From Candidatus Desulfofervidus auxilii (lineage in GTDB: Bacteria; Desulfobacterota; Desulfofervidia; Desulfofervidales; Desulfofervidaceae), in contig NZ_CP013015.1 of assembly GCF_001577525.1 (NCBI RefSeq), positions 579,652 to 611,898 of the forward strand: DNA of 32,247 nt. The letters are read 5' to 3'. Position 1 is the first letter of the stretch. Every line of letters begins with the position of its first letter. Below are positions 1 through 7,948 of the stretch, piece after piece. The notes under the pieces were generated by a model. It saw only the letters and a list, made by a program, of their open reading frames with translations. It was not told the origin of the DNA and searched no databases. A program made the position numbers and the translations under genes.

Positions 1-597
1 CTTATATCTCGAAAAATCAGGATACCTTACCAGAAGCCTCAACATCTTCTTGCTGTCTGTATCACCAATCTCTAATATCTCAGGAGATACTTCTAATAGC
101 CTTTTTCGAAGCCTGTTTTGCAACCTTATCTTCTCATCTATCAGGGTTTGTTGATGCCGAGACAGAATCTTTAACTTTTCATTGATTTTTGTTGCCTTCT
201 CTACCGCAATGAATGCCTTTTCATTTTCAGCGTCTAAATAATCTCTTAATTTCAGCATTTTTGCTAACATTTTTGCGTCCCTTTTATCGTTACGCCATTC
301 TGCCCCAAATACATTCCGAAATTGTTTTAATTTTAAATTATCTACATTGTATAAGGTGAATCCGCTCTCTATAAGTATCCGATCAAATGGTGCTCCGTAT
401 CCATTCTTTCCTTCAATTGCAAATGATATTATCCCACCTTCTCTTTTCTCAATCTCTCTAAATTCTCTAACTGCCTTATAAAATTCACTGAATTTGTGTG
501 CTATCTTCTGGTCATACAAAATCTGTTCTTCATCATCCATGATAATTATGTGATGATTATCACTGCCAATATCGATTCCTCCAGATAACCTTTTCAC
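1..597 (-). CDS. IS110-family transposase, N-terminal half (runs off the window)
   Basis: The minus-strand frame is open from a GTG at 597-595 to the left edge, 199 codons with no stop. An AGGAGG ribosome site at 605-610 (minus strand) supports this start. The RuvC-like DEDD nuclease core of IS110 recombinases is complete: D9 in GIDIGSDNH, E62 in FAIEGKNGYG, and D104/D107 in NDKRDAKMLA. A charged helical region follows (about residues 125-180), matching the coiled-coil linker of the family. The C-terminal serine domain lies outside the window. IS110 enzymes excise and insert the element through a circular form, guided by an RNA encoded in the element's own noncoding end. Nothing seen suggests inactivation of this part. 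Confidence 0.93.
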   Translation of the reverse strand, partial: MKRLSGGIDIGSDNHHIIIMDDEEQILYDQKIAHKFSEFYKAVREFREIEKREGGIISFAIEGKNGYGAPFDRILIESGFTLYNVDNLKLKQFRNVFGAEWRNDKRDAKMLAKMLKLRDYLDAENEKAFIAVEKATKINEKLKILSRHQQTLIDEKIRLQNRLRKRLLEVSPEILEIGDTDSKKMLRLLVRYPDFSRYK

Positions 598-600
598 GCC

Positions 601-760
601 TCACCCTCCTTTATGTTTGATATTTTATGGCTCTGCCAATACCTTTATCCCGTCTATAATAGCCACTTAAAGGCACCTTTCCATTAGACAGGGTATTGGC
701 AGGAGAACATCCGGCAATTCAAACCGAGTCACAATAATTCAACATTATTGACTGACCCCG
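601..760 (-). ncRNA. Candidate structured leader / bridge RNA of the IS110 element
   Basis: Immediately upstream of the transposase the DNA is noncoding and strongly self-complementary. An 11-bp perfect stem joins CTGCCAATACC (633-643) to GGTATTGGCAG (692-702). Inside it are shorter pairs (GTCTA/TAGAC and AAAGG/CCTTT). A second hairpin lies at 728-752, GTCA(c)AATAAT against ATTATTGAC with a 5-nt loop. Known biology: IS110 elements transcribe a bispecific bridge RNA from the noncoding end next to the recombinase gene, and its loops base-pair with target and donor DNA. Position, orientation and folding fit; the loop-to-DNA guide matches cannot be tested because the element's ends are not defined here. 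Confidence 0.4.
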
Positions 761-1297
761 TTAGCCACAAATGTTCCCCTACCCATTTATCATTTATATC
801 ACATAAAGAAGGCTTCTTAATTTCATTCCCTATTTTTTACTCTCACTTTTAATTATAGACCCCAATTCCACTACATTTGGCTATTTCACTACTCACTGAT
901 TTAATGTTTTGGCATTTAGACATTTGGATTTCATTTGGTATTTGGATTTTGAAATTTGGATTTTTTAGACCATATTTAAACGTTTGTTCTTTTTGTTAAA
1001 CTACTTATGGTCTGACTTTGACGTAGCCCTGAGGTAAAGACATAGGCAAAGATAAAAATTTTCCCCTGCCTTTACCTTAAACTCTACCTGTAACCTATTC
1101 TAGTAGTGTACATTTTTGGTCTTAGAGTAACAAATTTAGCCTCTTTTTCTTCCTTAACTGAAACAATTATATAAAGAAACCTACTTTACACCTTATTCTT
1201 TTTTTAAAACAAATGAGATAAATGTCACAAATATACCTACTAACTGGTAACTTCTTTACTTGATTTAATAAAATAGCTATTTCCCAATTTTTTATTG
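761..1297. other. Noncoding spacer between IS110 and the pil operon
   Basis: I see no gene in this stretch on either strand. It holds the outer part of the IS110 end (boundary not identifiable) and a low-complexity tract at about 900-970 made of repeated ATTTGGATTT-like words. A weak inverted repeat (AGGTAAAG with CTTTACCT, about 1030-1080) is present, followed by AT-rich DNA leading into the sigma-54-type promoter. Confidence 0.5.
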
Positions 1298-1313
1298 TGG
1301 CATGAAATTTGCT
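1298..1313 (+). promoter_or_regulatory. Sigma-54 (-24/-12) promoter for the pil operon
   Basis: TGGCAT-GAAAT-TTGCT matches the RpoN consensus TGGCAC-N5-TTGCA at 9 of 11 fixed positions, with GG (1299-1300) and GC (1311-1312) at the required 10-bp spacing. It stands about 95 bp before the first gene of the helix-turn-helix/pilMNOPQ operon. Sigma-54 promoters need an enhancer-binding ATPase, so the operon would be under active, signal-dependent control. I did not identify an enhancer site upstream. Confidence 0.65.
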
Positions 1314-1407
1314 TGAAAATTGAGAATAACGGTGTTAAATGACAATAACAATAGAAAAAAGATGCGCATTTTAATTATCAAGATTATTGAGAATAAAGGA
1401 GCTAAAA

Positions 1408-1602
1408 GTGGAGTCTTCTGATAATATAGTCATGAATGCTGATGAAGTTTCCAGATGGCTTCGTATTCCCAAATCAACTCTATATAAATTGTGTAAGAAA
1501 GGACAAATTCCTTGTACCAAAATAGGAAAACACTGGAGGTTTGACAGGAGTATACTTGAAACTTGGTTTGAAGAAAAAGTAAGGGAAAAAAATAAAAAAT
1601 AA
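1408..1602 (+). CDS. Excisionase/MerR-like helix-turn-helix protein
   Basis: A 64-residue protein that is essentially one DNA-binding domain of the HTH_17 (excisionase-like) family: NADEVSRWLRIPKSTLYKL forms the turn and recognition helix, and KIGKHWRFDRSILETWF is the typical wing and last helix. I place the start at GTG 1408, because AAGGAG lies at 1396-1401, seven bases upstream; a TTG in frame at 1387 has no ribosome site. It is the first gene after the sigma-54-type promoter and precedes pilM by 46 bp in the same direction. It may regulate this operon or other surface genes, which is inference. A phage or IS excisionase role is unlikely, since no integrase is near. Confidence 0.8.
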   Translation: MESSDNIVMNADEVSRWLRIPKSTLYKLCKKGQIPCTKIGKHWRFDRSILETWFEEKVREKNKK

Positions 1603-1648
1603 TGAAAATATTGACTTTATCACTACTTTATGGCAAAAGGATAAATAA

Positions 1649-2752
1649 ATGAGCATCTTAGCAGGTTTACAAACACTTTTAAAGCCCATTTCTTTGAAGG
1701 CCTTTTTAAAAGGATTTGCCAATCGTCCTCTATTAGGTATTGATTTAGGCCAACATACCATAAAATTGCTTCAGTTAAAACTTAAAAATTTACAAATTTC
1801 AACCTTTGGCTCTTATATTTTACCTCCTGAAGCTATGACAGAAGGCGAAAAAAGAGATGAATATTTACTTACTGCATTAGACGGATTATTGCGGCAGCTC
1901 AAAATTAAGCAAAAAGAAGTAGCTTTATGTTTACCTTCTAAGTATGTGATTATAAAGAAGATAGAATTACCTCGTATGGAAAAAAAAGAAGAAATAGCCT
2001 CAGCCGTTTTTCGAGAGGCAGAACAATATATTCCCTATGAATTAGAGGATGTAAATATAAGTTATCAAGTAGTCTCAGAAGAAGCAGAAAAATTAGATAG
2101 AATGGAAGTTCTGCTGGTTTCAGCAAAAAAAGATATTATTAATCACCAAGTAGCATTAATAAACGAAGTAGGTCTTATACCTTATGTAATTGATGTAGAA
2201 AATTTTGCCCTAGTTAATGCTTATGAAGCATGTTATGGAAAAACTCCAGGACCTCTAGCTATAATAGATGTTGGTGCCAGTAAAATAAATATAGTGGTGG
2301 TGGAAAATAATATTCCTATTTTTAACCGTGAGGTACCTATTGGAGGAATATACCTAACAAAAAAAATTCAGGCTAATTTAAATATAGATTATGAAGAAGC
2401 TGAAAAGATTAAAATTGAAGGAACTTCTGATAAAAAACTTTTATCTGCTCTTAAAGAAGTCTTTGTTACAGTAACCCAAGAGTGGTTACAAGAAATAACT
2501 GCTGCCTTAAATTTTTTTGAAAGTAGCACAAAAACAAAAATAAATGAAATTTTTCTCTGCGGAGGTTCTTCCAGAATAGAAGGTTTTTCTGAAATTTTAG
2601 AAAAATCTTTAAAAAAGAAAGTGCATAATTTCAATCCCTTTAATACACTCAGATATGATAGTAGCCATTTTGACCCTGCTTATTTAGAATATTATAATTC
2701 TCAAATTCCAATAGCCTTTGGTCTTGCTTTAAGAACTATGGTAGAAAGATGA
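1649..2752 (+). CDS. pilM: Type IV pilus inner-membrane assembly protein PilM
   Basis: A 367-residue cytoplasmic actin-like ATPase-fold protein of the PilM family, which docks on the N-terminal tail of PilN and links the cytoplasmic pilus motors to the envelope complex. The first phosphate loop is seen as LLGIDLGQHTIKLLQL (about residue 28), the second as AIIDVGASKINIVVVENN, and the adenosine motif as IFLCGGSSRIEGF. Length is normal for the family. The ATG at 1649 is preceded by AAAGGAT. The stop overlaps the pilN start (ATGA), so the two are translationally coupled, as is usual for pilMNOPQ. Confidence 0.95.
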   Translation: MSILAGLQTLLKPISLKAFLKGFANRPLLGIDLGQHTIKLLQLKLKNLQISTFGSYILPPEAMTEGEKRDEYLLTALDGLLRQLKIKQKEVALCLPSKYVIIKKIELPRMEKKEEIASAVFREAEQYIPYELEDVNISYQVVSEEAEKLDRMEVLLVSAKKDIINHQVALINEVGLIPYVIDVENFALVNAYEACYGKTPGPLAIIDVGASKINIVVVENNIPIFNREVPIGGIYLTKKIQANLNIDYEEAEKIKIEGTSDKKLLSALKEVFVTVTQEWLQEITAALNFFESSTKTKINEIFLCGGSSRIEGFSEILEKSLKKKVHNFNPFNTLRYDSSHFDPAYLEYYNSQIPIAFGLALRTMVER

Positions 2753-3306
2753 TTAAGATAAATTTACTTCCCAAGGAAGAAATTAAGGCAGTTCCAGATA
2801 TCAAGCGAGAAGTCTCCATTGTTTTTTTATTTTACATCCTTTTGATATTGGTTGGTGCTTATTTGTTCATAAATATTAACGGTAAGATCTCAACCCTTAA
2901 AAAAGAGTTACAATCAGCCCAAATAGAACTTGCCAAATACAAAGATATTCAAAAAAAACTAACTGATTTGAAAAAACAAAAAGAGATTATAGAACAAAAA
3001 ATAAAGGTAGTTTCTGTTTTAGAAAAAGAAAGGAAAAAAGCGATAGAAGTTTTAAATGCTTTAACTGCTAATTTTTTAGTAAACAAAATGTGGTTTGAAG
3101 AACTAACTTTAGAAGGAAATCAATTGAGTGTTAAAGGAATAGCTTTGGGTAATGAAACAGTAGCAGAGTTTATGGAACGATTAAAAAAGATACCTTACTT
3201 CCAAGTGGTAGAACTAATTAAAACCGAAAAGAAAAAAATTGCTGAATTAAACTTAACCAAGTTTACTCTAAAGTGCAATATTAGGATAATAGGAGAAAAG
3301 GTTTAG
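2749..3306 (+). CDS. pilN: Type IV pilus assembly protein PilN
   Basis: A 185-residue bitopic inner-membrane protein. It starts with the family hallmark MIKINLLP, the segment that inserts into the PilM cleft, followed by one membrane helix (about residues 24-42), a periplasmic coiled coil (about 45-105, KKELQSAQIELAKYKDIQ and onward) and a small alpha/beta domain. It forms heterodimers with PilO in the pilus alignment complex. It overlaps pilM by 4 bp, and its TAG stop shares one base with the pilO GTG start. Confidence 0.94.
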   Translation: MIKINLLPKEEIKAVPDIKREVSIVFLFYILLILVGAYLFININGKISTLKKELQSAQIELAKYKDIQKKLTDLKKQKEIIEQKIKVVSVLEKERKKAIEVLNALTANFLVNKMWFEELTLEGNQLSVKGIALGNETVAEFMERLKKIPYFQVVELIKTEKKKIAELNLTKFTLKCNIRIIGEKV

Positions 3307-3908
3307 TGTTAGAAAAACTTCAAAGTTTACCTTTATCTAAAAGAATCCTGATTTATATTCTTATTCCCATTGTGGCTGTGATACTTTTTTGGAATGGGTA
3401 TTATTCTCCCTCCATGACTAAAATTAGAGGTCTTAAAGCAAATTTAGAGCAAACTACTAAAAAATTAGAAGAGGCAAAACTTGCCCAAAAAAAATTAAAT
3501 CAATTGAACAAGGAAATAACGGAAATTGAGAAAAAATTTTATGAAGTAGGACGCCTTTTACCTACAGAAAGAGAGATCCCAGGATTACTTCGCAATGTTT
3601 CTAGCTTGGGCAGTGATGCTCATTTAGACTTCCTTTTATTTGAACCTCAGAAAGAAATAATAAAAGACTTTTATGCAGAAGTACCTGTTCGTCTAAAACT
3701 GGAAGGTGAATATTTGAATATGGAAAACTTCATTAAAGAATTATCTGAGTTACCCAGGATAATTAATGTGTCTAAGCTCAAATTTAGTAACCCTAAAATG
3801 ACAGAAACTAATCTAAAATTAAAAGTAGACATGCAAATTCTTACTTATCGCTTTATTCCTAAAGCAAAGGCGTCAGCTAAAAAAGGAAAAAAACAAGGTA
3901 AAAAGTGA
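3306..3908 (+). CDS. pilO: Type IV pilus assembly protein PilO
   Basis: A 200-residue inner-membrane protein with a short cytoplasmic tail, one membrane helix (about 13-31, ILIYILIPIVAVILFW), a coiled coil (about 38-75) and a ferredoxin-like periplasmic domain containing PTEREIPGLLRNVSSLG, typical of PilO. It partners PilN and contacts PilP. It begins with GTG overlapping the pilN stop by one base. The C-terminus is lysine-rich. Confidence 0.93.
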   Translation: MLEKLQSLPLSKRILIYILIPIVAVILFWNGYYSPSMTKIRGLKANLEQTTKKLEEAKLAQKKLNQLNKEITEIEKKFYEVGRLLPTEREIPGLLRNVSSLGSDAHLDFLLFEPQKEIIKDFYAEVPVRLKLEGEYLNMENFIKELSELPRIINVSKLKFSNPKMTETNLKLKVDMQILTYRFIPKAKASAKKGKKQGKK

Positions 3909-4312
3909 TGAAATCATATAAAGTGGGATTAATTGTATGTTTTTTGTTAAACCTCTTTTTTATAAAAATTAGTAGTGCTAGCCACATAGACCCTTTTAGG
4001 CCATTTATCAAATTAACAAAGGAGACTGCCAGCCCGGAAAGTCTGCTTCCTATCCAGAGATTAAAGCTCTCTGAAATAAAATTGACAGGAATTATTTGGA
4101 ATACAAAGAATCCTTTAGCCTTGATAGAAGACCCAGCAGGAAAAGGTTATGTTTTGAAAAAAGGAGACCTTATAGGTCCTTCTGGTAAGGTAAAAGAAGT
4201 AAAAAAAGACAGAGTTATTATTGAAGAAAGCTATATAGATATATTTGAAGGTAAAAAAACAAGGTTTGTAGAATTAGTTCTGCCCCAAAAAGAGGAGGCC
4301 ATTTTGCCATGA
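3908..4312 (+). CDS. pilP: Type IV pilus assembly protein PilP
   Basis: A 134-residue periplasmic protein with an N-terminal hydrophobic signal (about 5-24) and the PilP DPFRPF motif just after it, then a small beta-sandwich domain (LTGIIWNTKNPLALIEDP, GYVLKKGDLIG). PilP connects the PilN/PilO complex to the PilQ secretin. I prefer ATG 3908, which overlaps the pilO stop as TGATG, to the GTG one codon earlier. There is no lipobox cysteine, unlike many PilP proteins. It overlaps pilQ by 4 bp. Confidence 0.9.
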   Translation: MKSYKVGLIVCFLLNLFFIKISSASHIDPFRPFIKLTKETASPESLLPIQRLKLSEIKLTGIIWNTKNPLALIEDPAGKGYVLKKGDLIGPSGKVKEVKKDRVIIEESYIDIFEGKKTRFVELVLPQKEEAILP

Positions 4313-6519
4313 AAAAATTTATGTGTTTTATAATTTGTTTTTGTTTGATGGGTTTTGGCCAAATCCTAGCTAGTGAAAAGGCAACATTCATAAAAGAAGT
4401 TGAAGTCAAGACCCAAGCCAAAGAATTAAAAATACAACTTGTGGCCAATGGCCCTATTTCTGACTATGTTTCTTTCAGTTTAACCAAACCAGCTAGATTG
4501 GCAATAGATGTCCCCTTAATGGATTGCAAAATTCCTAGAATCTATCCATTAAATAACCCTATTTATCCTCGTTTACGTTGGGCACCCTTCAAGGGGAAAT
4601 TGCGTTTCGTTATTGACTCTAACTTAAAACAACTCCCTCCTTATAAAATCTCTGCTCAAAACAACAGATTGGAAGTATTATTGCCTTTGGAAAAACCTTC
4701 TTTACCATTAATAGCTGTGAAGGCCATAGATTTTGAACAAATATCGCCCCAAAAATGTCGGCTGGTAATAAGTAGTGAAGGGGAACTACAATATGAAGTT
4801 TCCCATCCTAAATTGCATACTATGCTCTTACAATTAGACAATGTAAAAATGCCTTCTTATCTCTTGAGGGAACTGGAGACAAAACACTTTCCCTGTGGTA
4901 TAGAACAAATTCTGCCATATTCTATAAGTAAGAACAAAGTAGGAATAGAAATAAAATTAAAAGAGAGAATACCTTTTAAGATAGTAACTACAGAGGAACA
5001 TTTATATCTTACCTTCACTACTTCTGGCAAAAAAGTAAAGGAAGCTAAGAAAGAAGAGTTGAAACCAGAGGTCTCAAAAAAGACAGAACCTAAGGAAGAA
5101 AAACCTCAGGAAGTAGTTGAGGCAGCCTTGTCCGTAAAACCAGCTTTTGTTTCCCTATTTGCTCAAAAACTACCTACTGAAACCCAAATCATCTTCCCTG
5201 GTAGGATAGGAGTGTTTACAGGACAACCTATTTCTTTAGATTTTCAAGATGCAGACATCAAAAATGTATTTAGAATCTTGGCTGAGGTAAGTGGTTTTAA
5301 TTTTGTGATAAGTGAAGGAGTAAAAGGAAAGGTTACTTTAAAATTAGATAATGTGCCGTGGGATCAAGCCCTTGACTTAATTTTACAAACCTATAGTTTA
5401 GGAATAGTAAAAAGAGGGAATGTATTGCGGATTTTGACTCTTGAAGACCTGAAAAAGGAACAAGAAAGATTGATTCAAACCCAACAAGCATTAGAAAAAA
5501 AGAAAGAATCAGAACCGTTAATCACAGAAGAAATCCAGGTGAATTATGTTAAGGCTGCTGATCTCATAAAACAACTTAAAGACATCAAAACTAACCGTGG
5601 GAAGCTTACTTATGACGAAATGACTAATAGAATTATTATGACAGATGTAAAAACAGCCCTTAAAAAAGCCAGGGATTTAGTAAGAAGCCTGGACATTGCT
5701 CCAAGACAGGTGATGATTGAAGGTAGAATTGTAGAAGTAAGTACTGAATACACTAAAGACTTAGGAATTCAATGGGGACAGCATTTTTCACATACCATGA
5801 CTGAAACAAGTAATATCATTGAAACTAGAGGCGGAGCAGGTGGAGGAGATAAATTTGAGTTTGAGATGGGAGATAGAGAGTGGAAGGGAAACATCCCTCT
5901 TATTGTCAATCTCCCCCCAGAAGGAGCTTATGGCGGACTTGGTTTTACTCTTGCCCATTTAGGAAGGGCTTACACTTTAATATTAGATGCAAAGCTTCAA
6001 GCTATGGAAAGCGAAGGGAAGGTGAAAATCCTTTCAGTTCCCAAAGTGGTCACTATGGACAATCAACCTGCTCTTATTTCTCAGGGCTTACAAATTCCTT
6101 ACCGCACTACTTCTGAAGCCGGGACTTATACCCAATTTCAGGAAGCAGTCTTAAAACTGGAAGTCACCCCTCATATTACCCCTGATAAAAAGGTCAGGTT
6201 AGAACTTAACCTACATAAGGATTCTCCGGGTATCCGACAAGAAGGTATGGATGCTATCCCTATTGAAAAAAAGGAAGTAAAAACTACTCTTTTGGTGGAT
6301 AATGAAGAAACCGTAGTAATTGGAGGTATCATCACCGAAACAAAAGAAAGTAAAGAAAGTAGAGTGCCCTTTTTTTCTCGTGTTCCGCTTTTTGGCTTAC
6401 TTTTTCAAAATAAGATGCGAGGGATTGCAAAAAGGGAGCTTCTTATGTTCATTACCCCAAGAGTAATAGCCCAAAAGGCAAGCATTCAAGAAAATTCCTT
6501 TATAAAAAGCGCTTATTGA
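4309..6519 (+). CDS. pilQ: Type IV pilus secretin PilQ
   Basis: A 736-residue outer-membrane channel subunit. In order: a signal peptide (1-21), two AMIN-type beta-sandwich domains (about 28-110 and 135-235), a linker rich in Lys, Glu and Pro (about 240-275), an STN/N0 domain (SLDFQDADIKNVFRILAEVS, about 305), a secretin N1 domain (EEIQVNYVKAADLIKQL), and the secretin core (QVMIEGRIVEVS; KVKILSVPKVVTMDNQPA; VTPHITPDKKVRLEL; DNEETVVIGGI; VPLFGLLF; ELLMFITPRVI). The start has a strong GAGGAGG ribosome site at 4292-4298. It is the last pil gene and is fused by a TGATG overlap to the formyltransferase-like gene. Confidence 0.96.
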   Translation: MKKFMCFIICFCLMGFGQILASEKATFIKEVEVKTQAKELKIQLVANGPISDYVSFSLTKPARLAIDVPLMDCKIPRIYPLNNPIYPRLRWAPFKGKLRFVIDSNLKQLPPYKISAQNNRLEVLLPLEKPSLPLIAVKAIDFEQISPQKCRLVISSEGELQYEVSHPKLHTMLLQLDNVKMPSYLLRELETKHFPCGIEQILPYSISKNKVGIEIKLKERIPFKIVTTEEHLYLTFTTSGKKVKEAKKEELKPEVSKKTEPKEEKPQEVVEAALSVKPAFVSLFAQKLPTETQIIFPGRIGVFTGQPISLDFQDADIKNVFRILAEVSGFNFVISEGVKGKVTLKLDNVPWDQALDLILQTYSLGIVKRGNVLRILTLEDLKKEQERLIQTQQALEKKKESEPLITEEIQVNYVKAADLIKQLKDIKTNRGKLTYDEMTNRIIMTDVKTALKKARDLVRSLDIAPRQVMIEGRIVEVSTEYTKDLGIQWGQHFSHTMTETSNIIETRGGAGGGDKFEFEMGDREWKGNIPLIVNLPPEGAYGGLGFTLAHLGRAYTLILDAKLQAMESEGKVKILSVPKVVTMDNQPALISQGLQIPYRTTSEAGTYTQFQEAVLKLEVTPHITPDKKVRLELNLHKDSPGIRQEGMDAIPIEKKEVKTTLLVDNEETVVIGGIITETKESKESRVPFFSRVPLFGLLFQNKMRGIAKRELLMFITPRVIAQKASIQENSFIKSAY

Positions 6520-7331
6520 TGCGAGTAGGTTTCTTCTTTTCTGGTGGTGCAAGTAGTTTAAAAGCTGCTTATCAAAGTGAGCTTCATGGGGAAAAATACC
6601 ACATCGTATTTGCCTTGACAGATAAACCACAGGCTAGTGGTATTAAATTTTGCCAAGAGGTCGGGTTACCAGTTATAGTTTTGGATTATAAAAAATTTTG
6701 CCAAGAAAGAAATTTAAATTATCGGAATCTAAAAGACCGTTTTTTCTACTTTGAGGAAGTCCTAGAGAGAATAGCTGATTTTAAAGCAGATATTATTGGC
6801 CTATCGGGATTTATGTTGATTGTGACTGAACCATTATTATCTGTATACAAAAACCGCATTTTTAATATTCATCCATTCCGTTTAGATATTCTATCTGGTC
6901 CCCAAGTAGAAAGATTAGATGTAGGAAATCTGATGCCAGAGGAAGTAGAAAAATTAGTAAAAATGAACAAATTACAACGTAAATATAAAGGTGAAGACGC
7001 TGTTTATGACGGTATGATTTCAGGAGAACCTTATGCTCAATCTACTCTCCACATTGCTACCGCTTTATTTGACGAAGGGCCAATTATAGTTATGTCTAAA
7101 AAAATCTATTTTGATCAACAATGGGTTAAACGCTGTTTAAAAATGCGTAATTTTAGACCTTTGCGAACAAAAGCCGATGCTATTCAGGAGCAAATGAAAT
7201 GGGAATGTGATGGCCCTGCTTTTATTAAAGGCTTAGAACTGGCAGCAGAAGGACGGATAGTCGTAAAGAATGGGACTGTTTTTCTAGATGGCACACCCCT
7301 CCCTTATAAAGGTTTTCAATTAGAAGATTAA
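6519..7331 (+). CDS. Formyltransferase-like protein (PurN/GART fold)
   Basis: A 270-residue protein with the glycinamide-ribonucleotide-formyltransferase fold. Seen: an N-terminal strand-loop VGFFFSGGASSLKAAY in place of the PurN VLISGxGSNLQA, then IGLSGFML and RIFNIHP giving the formyl-transfer Asn116 and His118, and STLHIATALFDEGPIIV giving the aligned Asp185. The catalytic Asn/His/Asp set is therefore complete, so it is probably an active formyltransferase or hydroxymethyl-folate hydrolase. It is longer than PurN (about 210) because of an insertion after the HP motif (about 122-165), so its substrate may not be GAR. Start ATG 6519 overlaps the pilQ stop by one base; coupling to the pilus operon is notable. 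Its 3' end overlaps the converging toxin remnant. Confidence 0.72.
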   Translation: MRVGFFFSGGASSLKAAYQSELHGEKYHIVFALTDKPQASGIKFCQEVGLPVIVLDYKKFCQERNLNYRNLKDRFFYFEEVLERIADFKADIIGLSGFMLIVTEPLLSVYKNRIFNIHPFRLDILSGPQVERLDVGNLMPEEVEKLVKMNKLQRKYKGEDAVYDGMISGEPYAQSTLHIATALFDEGPIIVMSKKIYFDQQWVKRCLKMRNFRPLRTKADAIQEQMKWECDGPAFIKGLELAAEGRIVVKNGTVFLDGTPLPYKGFQLED

Positions 7332-7584
7332 AACTTAGTAAGTTTCTTTTCTTGGGGAAAACTCCTGTTGTCCCCAGCTTTCTCTAATATTCCTATAGCC
7401 CGATAATCTTTTGTAATTCTTATTGAAAAAATAGGTTTACTTGAATGCACTCTTTTAAAATGGAGACTTGGATGAAAGAGATCTTTTTGAAAAAAAAATT
7501 AAAAACCTCTTTACTTTTCTCTTTAATTTCTTTTGGGAATCTCTTGTAAGATTTCCAAAATTTTGTCGTAGTTCTGGAAATCAT
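7328..7584 (-). pseudogene. RelE/ParE-like toxin, frameshifted at a T9 tract
   Basis: The ATG at 7584-7582 overlaps the antitoxin stop (ATGA). The first frame reads ISRTTTKFWKSYKRFPKEIK and onward to a run of nine T on the coding strand (A9 at 7490-7498). There it slips into a wrong frame and stops early. One extra T would join it to the second frame, which reads LFHPSLHFKRV, SIRITKDYRAIGIL and a stop at 7328-7330. Together these give a normal RelE/mRNA-interferase toxin of about 85 residues. It is a disabled toxin, a product of transcriptional slippage, or a homopolymer sequencing error. The last bases overlap the 3' end of the formyltransferase gene. Confidence 0.75.
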
Positions 7585-7799
7585 AATTTATTAAAATCTA
7601 AAATTTCTGTTTTTCCTTCTTTAAATTCCTTTAGCGCTTCTTCAGCAAGCTTTTCTAAGACATCTTCAGATTCTGCAAAAAGTTTATCCCATTTTCTCTC
7701 TGCTTCTAATTCTTCCAATATCCACTTAGCAAAAATATTCTGTTCAGCCTCAGATAACTTTTTTATTTCATTAAAAGCTTTTTCTAAAAGAGTGCTCAT
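7581..7799 (-). CDS. Antitoxin-like small protein of a type II toxin-antitoxin pair
   Basis: A 72-residue, acidic, all-helical protein (LLEKAFNEIKKLSEAEQNIF; LAEEALKEFKEGKTEILDF). The pattern of an N-terminal helical pair with LSEAEQ and a C-terminal EEALKEFKEGKT is that of small antitoxins paired with RelE-like toxins. It overlaps the toxin ATG by 4 bp, as is normal for such modules, and has a GGAGGG ribosome site 9 bp before its ATG. It begins 58 bp beyond the attC core, so it stands in the second-cassette position of the proposed integron. Toxin-antitoxin pairs are common integron cargo (family knowledge). Confidence 0.72.
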   Translation of the reverse strand: MSTLLEKAFNEIKKLSEAEQNIFAKWILEELEAERKWDKLFAESEDVLEKLAEEALKEFKEGKTEILDFNKL

Positions 7800-7856
7800 T
7801 CTATTCCCTCCAATATTTTTTAACTTTTCCAGTTTAAAACTTTTAAAAATTTTTCA

Positions 7857-7937
7857 ATCTAACGACAAAGCTCACTTGCCGACAAGACGCCAAGCGGCGC
7901 CAGCGGATTGGCGGTCTGATGGAGTGATTTGTTAGCG
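7857..7937 (-). other. Integron attC recombination site
   Basis: Read on the minus strand, an 81-bp imperfect palindrome runs from CGCTAAC (7937-7931) to GTTAGAT (7863-7857), the latter an exact match to the attC consensus GTTRRRY. Next inside, ACAAATCACT pairs with the complement of AGTGAGCTTTGT, leaving extrahelical bases as expected for attC L boxes. The centre (CGCCAATCCGCTGGCGCC and GGCGTCTTGTCGG) folds as the variable terminal structure. It directly follows the SEC-C gene stop (7949), the usual place for an attC. The R'' box CGCTAAC is the exact complement of GTTAGCG at the other end of the same cassette (8253-8247), which is what a genuine excisable cassette predicts. Confidence 0.82.
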
Positions 7938-7948
7938 GATAGTTATTG

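Noticed and set aside
7468-7935. Plus-strand reading frame of 155 codons
   Set aside because: It lies opposite the toxin, antitoxin and attC, is low in complexity (Ser, Phe, Lys) and has no ribosome site; the minus-strand genes explain the region.
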